From Candidatus Poribacteria bacterium (GTDB lineage: Bacteria; Abyssobacteria; SURF-5), in the NCBI GenBank assembly GCA_016215705.1, contig JACRIR010000031.1, forward strand, positions 1-35,493: 35,493 nucleotides of DNA, given 5' to 3'. The position numbers and the translations under genes are program-made. The notes under the pieces were generated by a model, which saw only the letters and a program-made list of their open reading frames with translations, was not told the DNA's origin and did not search any database. Shown in pieces: positions 1 through 6,745 of this stretch (the first letter of the stretch is position 1; each line of letters begins with the position of its first letter).

Positions 1-434
1 ATATTAACCGAACTGACTTCTTTACAGAAGCGCGCTCTCGAACTGCTGGGGTTGTAGCCAGAGAGCAGAATCCAATTCCGGCTATAATCCCTTCTATCTC
101 AACAGGATACTCATTTGGTTAAAGGGGAACTTCAGTCTAAACTGATTTACGCAGATTTCAGGCAAAAGAAGAAAAGAAAATCACGGCGAAAATTCACGAT
201 TTCGAACGTGAATAGTAGAGAGCCCACCGGGAAGGAGCAAAACGAAAGGAGGAAGGGGAGAAACATCATATAGTCTTTATCTCTTCCATTCAACCTTTTT
301 TCCCGCTTTGCACTCTCGATGATCTCCGTAAATGGCGTTCATTGTCTTTATTACCTCCTCAAAAACCGCTGCTTTCCTCATCGCTGCTCAATCCCCATTT
401 TTCTTGTGAAATGAAAGTACTCTCTTTTACTCTA
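1..434. other. Intergenic stretch without a recognisable gene
   Basis: I see no convincing coding frame here. Positions 179-220 hold a diverged copy of a roughly 43-bp dispersed repeat that recurs at 20975-21017 and, inverted, at 24834-24876 (shared words AATCACG and GATTTCGAA). The rest is AT-rich with purine runs and no long perfect palindrome. Confidence 0.5.
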
Positions 435-463
435 TTGACGGGCCGAATGATTCATGGTATGAT
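435..463 (+). promoter_or_regulatory. Sigma70-type promoter of the HTH/surface-protein operon
   Basis: TTGACG at 435-440, a 17-nt spacer, then TATGAT at 458-463. Both boxes are 5/6 to consensus at the optimal spacing. The predicted start of transcription is near 470, about 45 nt before the ATG at 517. The -10 box is also the first of the phased repeats described separately. Confidence 0.7.
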
Positions 464-505
464 AGTATATGATAGCTTATAATAGTAATGACAACTCTAT
501 GATAT
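458..505 (+). promoter_or_regulatory. Helically phased TATGATAG repeats, candidate operator
   Basis: TATGATAG starts at 458 and 468, TATAATAG at 478, a degenerate copy (AATGACAA) at 487 and TATGATAT at 498. The register is therefore about 10 bp, one helical turn, with all copies in the same orientation. They cover the -10 box and the whole leader up to the ribosome binding site of the HTH gene. Direct repeats at one-turn spacing are the kind of site bound by BldC-type MerR-like proteins, and the first gene encodes such a domain, so autoregulation is inferred. Confidence 0.5.
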
Positions 506-516
506 GAGGAGTGACA

Positions 517-975
517 ATGGCTGATTCAGGGACGGCAGATGGCTGGTTGACCACTAAAGAGGCGGCAAAGTATCTCGGGGTGAGCGAGCCGACTATTTTC
601 CGTTGGATGCGGGAGGGCACGTTGAGTTTCTTTAAGCTCGGAGGGGCAACACGTTTCCGGCGTGAGAATCTCGACATGATCGCCCAGAAAGTGACCGGAA
701 AGAAAGAGGCCGAGCAGAGCATCGCCAGATGCTCGGTATGCGGACACGGCTTCTTGCTGTCGGGAGATGTGCGGTCGACCGGCAAAGTCTATTTCATGCC
801 AAAAAAAACCAAGTTCTTCGTTTGGAGTGAATCTGTGGTCGAGGTTTCGGCACTGGCTTGTCCGGTTTGTGGACACGTCGAGATGTTTGCTGATACTGCA
901 AAGATCGCCAAGTTGATGCGTCAGCAGGATTCAGAAGCGAATCGCAGAGCAAGAGAGGAGGATATTCCGGAATAG
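517..975 (+). CDS. BldC/excisionase-type HTH protein with two CxxC pairs
   Basis: A 152-aa protein. Residues 10-58 form a compact winged-helix of the MerR-like/excisionase (HTH_17) type: LTTKEAAKYLGVSEPTIFRW, then a wing with LGGATRFRR. The second half has CSVCG (Cys72, Cys75) and CPVCG (Cys115, Cys118), a likely zinc-ribbon pair. The frame also opens with GTG at 511, but the GGAG at 508-511 places ATG 517 at a correct distance, so I start there. It is probably a DNA-binding regulator rather than a true excisionase, because no integrase is present in the window. It leads a run of same-strand genes (next start 84 nt downstream) and lies directly behind the phased repeats. The HTH call is strong; the target and metal binding are inferred. 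Confidence 0.8.
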   Translation: MADSGTADGWLTTKEAAKYLGVSEPTIFRWMREGTLSFFKLGGATRFRRENLDMIAQKVTGKKEAEQSIARCSVCGHGFLLSGDVRSTGKVYFMPKKTKFFVWSESVVEVSALACPVCGHVEMFADTAKIAKLMRQQDSEANRRAREEDIPE

Positions 976-1059
976 CTGTGGCAGAGATTGGCCTGAGCTT
1001 TGTCGAAAGATCTATCTGGAAAGAACTGCGCTGATGTATTTGAAGATGAGGGACCGACG

Positions 1060-2049
1060 GTGGAAAACCCAAAGCTGAAAACCAGAGTCAGCGTGCTGGC
1101 CACAGTAAGCGCCTCATTGGTTCCGCTGTATTGTCTGGCGCTTATTGTCCTCGCGCCATATATGTCATGCACCCGGAGTTTTGTCACCATAGGACTTCCA
1201 ATCACAGCCCTTGTGGGGGTCGCGCTCAGCGTTGTCGCGTTGCGAAAAGTGCGGATGTCAAGAGGAAGATTGCTGGGAACTTTTCTTGCTGAATTCGGTA
1301 TTTTTCTCGACGTTCTAGTTCTCTTTCTGGCTCCCATCCTATATCTGGCGAACAGGTCCGACAGGGATTATGCAAGAAGGCCGGCTTGCATAAACAATCT
1401 GAAGCAACTCGGTTTGGTGCTCGGGTTATACGCCACGGAGAATGGCAACCGCTATCCGCCGATAGATGACGTCAAGAACAATTTCATTTTTGAGAGTGAT
1501 GCTATCTATCCGGAATACCTTACGGATAGTATGATTCTCGCCTGTCCGTCCAATCCAGAGACGAACCCTAAAGCCAACTTCCGGCTGCGTGATAACAAAA
1601 ATCATGCGAATTGCGATATCGTGACTGTTCATCCTGATTGCATCACGGATATGAGTTACTGCTATCTCGGATGGCTGGTGACAACGGATGAAGAAGCAGA
1701 AGCATTTTTCCGTGCGTACGACAATCTGGCTCCCAAGGATTATGAAGGAGATATCACTGTGCCTGAAAGAAAGGGTAATGGAGGCGGAAACGTGATCCAC
1801 CGGATTCGGGAAGGCGCCGAACGATTCATGAGAGACCCTTCAATAACCGCCCATGAAATTCCAATCATGTGGGACAAACCATCCGCCGACCCCGCGAATT
1901 TAAGTCACCTTCCGGCGGGTGGAAATGTCCTCTATCTAGACGGGCATGTCGAGTTCATCGCTTATCCGGGCAAATTACCGATGACTGAGACGATGGCGCG
2001 GTCGCTGGATGAAAGACCGCGCGCGCCGATCCCGGACTGTGAGGAATAG
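1060..2049 (+). CDS. Membrane-anchored H-X-DG surface protein, copy 1
   Basis: About 329 aa from GTG 1060, which has GAGGG 7 nt upstream. The frame stays open to TTG 1000, which has a poorer ribosome site. Residues 11-34, 41-61 and 71-96 are membrane segments, an anchor unlike a pilin. The rest is a soluble domain shared with the next two genes: an AC-NNL start, an ATENGNRYPP region, a DCITDMSYCYLGW block, GNGGGNVI, and near the C-terminus GGNVLYLDGHVEF. The last block is the H-X9-DG signature of prepilin-type processing-associated proteins in Planctomycetota and relatives, here with ten residues between His and DG. Four conserved cysteines could form disulfides outside the membrane. No enzymatic motif is visible. 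A role as an envelope or surface protein is inferred. Confidence 0.75.
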   Translation: MENPKLKTRVSVLATVSASLVPLYCLALIVLAPYMSCTRSFVTIGLPITALVGVALSVVALRKVRMSRGRLLGTFLAEFGIFLDVLVLFLAPILYLANRSDRDYARRPACINNLKQLGLVLGLYATENGNRYPPIDDVKNNFIFESDAIYPEYLTDSMILACPSNPETNPKANFRLRDNKNHANCDIVTVHPDCITDMSYCYLGWLVTTDEEAEAFFRAYDNLAPKDYEGDITVPERKGNGGGNVIHRIREGAERFMRDPSITAHEIPIMWDKPSADPANLSHLPAGGNVLYLDGHVEFIAYPGKLPMTETMARSLDERPRAPIPDCEE

Positions 2050-2092
2050 GAATTTGCGCTGAACCCATGACGAGCATTGGAGGTGAATGATA

Positions 2093-3023
2093 ATGGACGA
2101 ATTATTACTCATCAAGATGAAGAATCTGGCCTTAGGCGCTATTCCTTTATTCATGCTCGTCATCCTTCTCATGGCCATTGTTTATATAGATAGGAATCTC
2201 CGTTCTCGTCTAAAGTCCGGCAACAGGAAGGAAGCCTTAGTAGATACGGCGGTCAGTGCAATTGGTGTTATCCTTCTCATTCTTTCATTTCTCATACTGT
2301 TACTCGCTTTTCCACATCATCATGATCCGCCGAGGCGTCTTTACTGTGCGCAGAATATCAAGAAGATTTGGAAAGCGACCCAGGCCTACGCCGCTGATCA
2401 CGGAGGTCTTCTTCCGCCCCTTGATGAAACCAAGAACAACTTCATAATGAACGGCAATAGCCTATATCCTCATTATGTGAAAGACCCAATGCTATTTGCA
2501 TGTACATCTGACGCGGAGACTAACCCGAACAAGAATTTTCGGCTTGCCTCCACAGCGAATCACGAGAATTCCTCGCTTGGCGATCAGCATTGCGATTGCA
2601 TCACTGATATGAGCTTTTGCTACTTGGGTTGGATAGTCACGAGTCAAGAGGAAGCCGAGGCGTTTCTTGAAGCCTACGATAAAATGTCTCCGGAGGATTA
2701 CGACAAGGACATCATCGTGTCCGAGGGCAAGGGCAATGGGGGAGGGAATGTCATTTATTGGTTGCGGACCAATCTAAGTCAGTTGCCGGCTGACCTCAAG
2801 CTTGATCCCTCCTCGAGTGCCGGTGGTATGGGATAACCCGTCGGCGGACATCACCAATATCAGCCATGTTCCCGCCGGATGCAATGTGTTGTATTTGGAC
2901 GGACATGTCGATTTTTTTCGTCTTGAGAGAGAACCCGAAATCACTCCGTTTCCCGTGAGTTTCCCCTTTGGGAAAATGCTCGACGAGCGTCCACGCGCGC
3001 CCATACCGGATTGCGACGGATAA
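2093..3023 (+). pseudogene. H-X-DG surface protein, copy 2, frameshifted
   Basis: Paralogue of the genes on both sides. The start is ATG 2093, 6 nt after GGAGGTGA (2079-2086); ATG 2087 abuts the Shine-Dalgarno. The first frame stops at 2836 after NVIYWLRTN and runs out of homology near 2790. The homologous C-terminus (VVWDNPSAD, then GCNVLYLDGHVDF, ending PIPDCDG) continues in the +1 frame to 3023. A single inserted base, or two lost, between about 2775 and 2825 explains this. Joined, the product would be about 310 aa with two membrane segments (residues 11-31 and 51-72), again a different anchor from its neighbours. It could be a real pseudogene, an assembly error or, less likely, programmed frameshifting; I see no slippery heptamer. 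Confidence 0.7.
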
Positions 3024-3066
3024 GAGACGCCTGGCGCGAGAAAATGTGAATGAAAGGAGGGCTGTC

Positions 3067-3858
3067 GTGCGCAAAAGGGGATTGACCTTTGCCGATATAG
3101 GTGTGCTCCTTTTGGTTGTGGGCGTTCTAGCTGTTTTCGTATTTGTTCCCTTACATCCTCGGTATCGGAAAGCGTCTTTGAAGCGCGTGGCATGCGCTAA
3201 CAATCTATACCAAATGGGAATGGTATTGAAGCTATATGCAACAGAAAACAACGGACGCTTCCCATTTATTGATGCCACCAAAAACAACTTCAGCTTTGAA
3301 GCGAGCGCCATTTTCCCGGAATATCTGACGGATCATATGATCGTTGCTTGTCCCGCCAGTCCGAACTGGGACGCCAAAACAAATTCTCGATTACGGGCCA
3401 ATGTTTTCCATCCAGATTCTGCTGTGGGCGCTGTTCATCCTGATTGTTTCGTGGACATGGGTTATTGCTACCTTGGCTGGGTTGTCACAAGTGACGAGGA
3501 AGCAGATGTGTTCCTTGCGGCTTACGACAGACTTAGTCCCGAGAAGTATGACAACGACGTGGTGGTAGCCGAAGGCAGAGGCAATGGGGGCGGGAATGTG
3601 ATTCACCGAATACAGTCCGACAGTGCAAGAGTTCTGAACGATGTGTCCAAAAGCAATCACGATATTCCCGTGATTTGGGACAACCCTCGACAGATCAACC
3701 ATGAACAGATAGGCGGCAACGTGCTCTATTTAGATGGCCATGTCGAGTTCATCGCTTATCCGGGCAAATTCCCAATGACCGAGACGATGGCGCGATTGCT
3801 GGAGGAACGCCCGCGTGCGCCGATTCTGGACTACGACCTACCGGTGCCACAACCATAG
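3067..3858 (+). CDS. H-X-DG surface protein, copy 3, with prepilin-like N-terminus
   Basis: A 263-aa protein from GTG 3067, 6 nt after AAGGAGG (3055-3060); the frame opens further upstream without a better start. It begins RKRG/LTFADIGVLLLVVGVLAVF, which fits a type IV prepilin leader: short basic leader, Gly at -1, hydrophobic helix. Asp replaces the usual Glu at +5. The rest is the same domain as copies 1 and 2: ACANNLYQMG, HPDCFVDMGYCYLGW, GNGGGNVI and GGNVLYLDGHVEF. It is the only one of the three that looks like a substrate for prepilin peptidase. The stop codon overlaps the ribosome site of the following peptidase gene, so the two are probably co-translated. Confidence 0.8.
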   Translation: MRKRGLTFADIGVLLLVVGVLAVFVFVPLHPRYRKASLKRVACANNLYQMGMVLKLYATENNGRFPFIDATKNNFSFEASAIFPEYLTDHMIVACPASPNWDAKTNSRLRANVFHPDSAVGAVHPDCFVDMGYCYLGWVVTSDEEADVFLAAYDRLSPEKYDNDVVVAEGRGNGGGNVIHRIQSDSARVLNDVSKSNHDIPVIWDNPRQINHEQIGGNVLYLDGHVEFIAYPGKFPMTETMARLLEERPRAPILDYDLPVPQP

Positions 3859-3867
3859 GAGGAAAGC

Positions 3868-4698
3868 GTGATAACCTACTATTTGAGCGTGGTCGGGGTC
3901 ACTGGCGTGGCCTTGGTTGGAGTGTTTCTCGGGGTGGTCTTTTCGCGCCTTCGGAGGCCGTACTGGGCACTCGGGTATGCTGTGCCTTTCATAGTTATTG
4001 CCGCTGTGGCGGTCTCGCGGCGATGGCCCGCGTTCTCATTTGTTGCTCCGTTCTCGTATATCATGGCCGGCCGTACGGAATTTATCGCCCTGTCGCTGGC
4101 CTGTGCCATGATGCTGACAACGGTGCTTGGAAGACTCCCGCATAAGAGGCAGAAGATTGCGCTAGGCATGTTCATGGTCTTGGCTGTTGTGTGTCTTTCT
4201 GTCCTGCCTTTCCTGCTTCCGGTCTTTCTTCGAAACAAGCTATCCAAGCTCGAATCGAATTTCGATTCAGACGGCGTCTGCGTGCAAAGCAATCACTACA
4301 ACTGTGGTCCGGCCTCCGCTGTAACGGTGCTTCGGAGACTCGGGGTGCGTGCTGCCGAAGGCGAGATCGCCGTTCATTCGTATTCAAATCCCGTCTCCGG
4401 CACAGAGCCCGATTCGCTCTGCGCCGCCGTCAGTGAGCTATATGGGCAAGACGGAATATTCTCCGAACATCGGATATTCAGATCGGTTTCCGAATTGCGG
4501 TACAACGATTACGCCATAGTGTTGGTGAAGTACTCGCCTCTTGTCGACCATTATGCGGCTGTCCTCGTCGTGACCAAAGACAACATTGTGCTCGGCGACC
4601 CGCTTGACGGCAAAAGAACGCTTTCCCATGAAGAGTTCGAGAAGATTTGGCGGTTCTCAGGTATTGTGCTTCAACGAGCCGCTCGGCGAAGTTGGTGA
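3868..4698 (+). CDS. Membrane-anchored C39-type cysteine peptidase
   Basis: A 276-aa protein from GTG 3868 with AGGAGG at 3857-3862, overlapping the previous stop. Four hydrophobic segments (about 8-25, 33-50, 68-88 and 96-121) precede a papain-like domain with Gln140, Cys146 (QSNHYNCGPAS), His228 (VDHYAAV) and Asp244 (GDPLDG). These are the oxyanion Gln and the catalytic Cys-His-Asp of peptidase family C39. The basic loops suggest the peptidase domain faces the periplasm. There is no ABC transporter ATPase domain, so it is not a standard bacteriocin exporter. C39 enzymes usually cut after double glycine; the three upstream proteins share a GNGGGNVI motif, which makes them candidate substrates, but this is inference. 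Confidence 0.8.
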   Translation: MITYYLSVVGVTGVALVGVFLGVVFSRLRRPYWALGYAVPFIVIAAVAVSRRWPAFSFVAPFSYIMAGRTEFIALSLACAMMLTTVLGRLPHKRQKIALGMFMVLAVVCLSVLPFLLPVFLRNKLSKLESNFDSDGVCVQSNHYNCGPASAVTVLRRLGVRAAEGEIAVHSYSNPVSGTEPDSLCAAVSELYGQDGIFSEHRIFRSVSELRYNDYAIVLVKYSPLVDHYAAVLVVTKDNIVLGDPLDGKRTLSHEEFEKIWRFSGIVLQRAARRSW

Positions 4699-4864
4699 AT
4701 AGGGGTTACAGATCAGGAAACAAGCTGGCTGGCTTTTGGCAATAGCGAAGGAGACTAAAGTGTCTTATCTCAAGGGCTGACCCCTTTCATTTTTCGCCTT
4801 GCTTGCTACTCACTGCTCCTACGTGACCCCTGAGACCCTCGTAGTTTCACTGCTGTCTCCACAA

Positions 4865-4940
4865 TGGATTCCCACTTTCGCGGGAATGACAAGAAGAAAG
4901 CTGTTCATTCGTGTAATTCGTATGATTCGTGACATTCGTG
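4865..4940 (-). repeat. Composite dispersed repeat (hairpin plus ATTCGTG tandem)
   Basis: Positions 4868-4887 form an imperfect hairpin (ATTCCC-ACTTTCGC-GGGAAT) of the widespread GGATTCCCGC/GCGGGAATGAC type. Positions 4907-4940 hold degenerate tandem ATTCGTG words. The same two modules, in the same relative order but opposite orientation, lie at 11836-11902. The 4699-4995 gap holds nothing else I recognise. Confidence 0.6.
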
Positions 4941-4995
4941 TTCCCAGAGTTTCTTCTTCTTTTTTGGCTTCTTCTTTGCTGTGCAATCCATGGTT

Positions 4996-6402
4996 TCAAA
5001 CCCTCCGCTTTATCTCCGCATACTTCACCAATCCGTACATAGCTTTGGCGCAGTCCATGGGGTTGTCGAAGAAGGGGATGTGTTTGCCTTTGAAGATTTC
5101 GAAGACCGGGCCGGAGAGTTCGTGCTCGTTCGCGCAGACGACGGGCTTGCCGAACTTTTCCGGAATGGCGGCAATCGCCTCGGCGTTCTTGATGCGCTCT
5201 ACCATTTTATCCGCCGTCATTTTGCGATCGAATTTGCCGAGGTGCGGACTCAGAATCAACCCGTCTATGTAGTCCTGCCTCGCAACAGTTTCGATTATGT
5301 CAACATATGCCTTGTTGTTCTTGCGGGCGATGCAGTCGATGGGATTGACTGGAGGCGGCGCAAAGTCGCGCATGTGTCCGCGCAGTTCCGCTTGCGTTTC
5401 AACGCTCATTTCGGGCAGGTCCATACCCATCCGACCGCATGCCTCTGCGGCGGTCACGCAGAATCCGCCTGCTGCGGAAATGACCGCGATGCGGTTTCCT
5501 TTCGGCAGCGGTTGATAGCAGAGCGCCTCGGCCATATCGAATATTTCCATGAAGTCGTGCCAGCGAATCACACCCGCCTGGCGACAGGCGGCGTCGAAGA
5601 TGGCATCGTTGCCGACCATGGCTGCCGTGTGCGAGCGCGCGGCGCGCGCGGACGCTTGCGATGTGCCGGCTTTATAGACGAGGAGAGGTTTATTCGAGGC
5701 GACCCTGCGGGCGACCTCGAGGAATCGGCGTCCGTCGCCGACATCCTCGACGTAGCCGATGACCACGCGCGTGGTCGGATCGTCGCCCATATATTCGAGA
5801 ATGTCGTTGAAACTGACACATGCCTGATTTCCGCAACTGGCGAATTTGCTGATGCCGTAGCCGCGGCTCTGTGTCGCATTGTAGAGATATTCTCCGAGCG
5901 AGCCGCTTTGTGAGACAAACGAGATGGGGCCTTTTGGCGGAAGGTCCCAGAAGAGAGTGTTCACGTTTGCCTCGGAACTCCAAATCCCCCAACAGTTGGG
6001 GCCGATGAAATAGAAGCCTGCCTCGACTGCTTCCCGGGCTATTGTCTTTTGAAGCGCGGCCCCATCGGAGCTGACCTCGGCGAAACCTGCCGTGATTACA
6101 ATCCCGCCCTTTACATGTTTTCGGATGCATTCACTCAGAACGGCCGGCACGGCTGACGCATTCACGACTATGACGGCGAGGTCGATCCCATCGGGCGCGT
6201 CGGACAAGCTCGCATAACAGCGAACTCCCTGAACTTCGTTCTCGTTCGGATTGATAGGGTAGAGCGCGTTCCGGTAGCCGGCCGCCAGCATGTTGAACAT
6301 TGTGCTGTAACCCCATCGCTCCCTCTTGTTGCTTGCGCCAATGATTGCGACTGAACGGGGCTTGAATATTGCGTCCAGTGATTCTCTCATTCGGGTGTTC
6401 AT
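4996..6402 (-). CDS. ADP-forming acyl-CoA synthetase alpha-type subunit
   Basis: A 468-aa protein. Residues 9-105 are a CoA-binding Rossmann domain (KPRSVAIIGAS), followed by two succinyl-CoA-ligase-like domains. SHTAAM carries His258, the residue phosphorylated in the ADP-forming acetyl-CoA synthetase (ACD) alpha subunit. GPNCWG and SFVSQSGSLGEY are typical of the family. The reaction class is acyl-CoA + ADP + Pi to acid + CoA + ATP. The ATP-grasp beta subunit, either fused or encoded next door, is absent here, so it must act with a partner encoded elsewhere or have another role. GAGGAG lies about 10 nt upstream of the ATG. The acyl substrate cannot be read from the sequence. Confidence 0.85.
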   Translation of the reverse strand: MNTRMRESLDAIFKPRSVAIIGASNKRERWGYSTMFNMLAAGYRNALYPINPNENEVQGVRCYASLSDAPDGIDLAVIVVNASAVPAVLSECIRKHVKGGIVITAGFAEVSSDGAALQKTIAREAVEAGFYFIGPNCWGIWSSEANVNTLFWDLPPKGPISFVSQSGSLGEYLYNATQSRGYGISKFASCGNQACVSFNDILEYMGDDPTTRVVIGYVEDVGDGRRFLEVARRVASNKPLLVYKAGTSQASARAARSHTAAMVGNDAIFDAACRQAGVIRWHDFMEIFDMAEALCYQPLPKGNRIAVISAAGGFCVTAAEACGRMGMDLPEMSVETQAELRGHMRDFAPPPVNPIDCIARKNNKAYVDIIETVARQDYIDGLILSPHLGKFDRKMTADKMVERIKNAEAIAAIPEKFGKPVVCANEHELSGPVFEIFKGKHIPFFDNPMDCAKAMYGLVKYAEIKRRV

Positions 6403-6473
6403 TCAGTAGTCTCCTCGGATTGCTCGAAATACTTGGATGTTATTCTCACCCACGGGGGATTAGCTTTTCGATT

Positions 6474-6501
6474 GAGATTCTTCGCTTCGCTCAGAATGAC
6501 A
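6474..6501 (+). repeat. Dispersed repeat of the TTCGCTTCGCTCAGAATGACA type
   Basis: A short sequence familiar from many environmental bacterial genomes as a non-coding repeat. It is the only copy I see here. It lies between the acyl-CoA synthetase gene and the palindrome array. Confidence 0.4.
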
Positions 6502-6566
6502 GAGGAGCGACCAGGATAACATGTTTGGATTGCCTCATCTTCGACCTGCGACTCGCGGGTTGCGTC

Positions 6567-6736
6567 AATTCGAGGACGCGATGCGGCACTGTTGCCCCTA
6601 ATTCGGGGACGCGATGCGGCACTGTTGCCCCTTAATTCGGGGACACGATGCCGCACTGTTACCCCTAATTCGGGGACACGATGCGGCACTGTTGCCCCTA
6701 ATTCGGGGACACGATGTCGCATCGTGTCCCCGAATT
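6567..6736. repeat. Array of five AATTCGGGGACACGATG units ending in a perfect palindrome
   Basis: Units start at about 6567, 6600, 6634, 6667 and 6700 (33-34 bp each). Unit 5 (6700-6736) is a perfect palindrome: 17-bp arms AATTCGGGGACACGATG around TCG. Units 1-4 keep the left arm but end in CACTGTTGCCCCT or a close variant instead of the matching right arm. There are no unique spacers, so this is not a CRISPR. The array lies just downstream of the priA stop, where the last palindrome could act as a transcription terminator. Confidence 0.8.
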
Positions 6737-6745
6737 AAGGGGGGC

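Noticed and set aside
511-975. Phage excisionase reading of the HTH gene
   Set aside because: No integrase, attachment site or phage gene is in the window, and the CxxC-containing second half is not typical of Xis.
2787-2836. Programmed frameshifting in copy 2
   Set aside because: No slippery heptamer or evident downstream pseudoknot; mutation or assembly error is simpler.
6567-6736. Regular array of about 33-bp units, looking like a CRISPR
   Set aside because: The units abut without unique spacers and derive from one palindrome; no cas genes are present.
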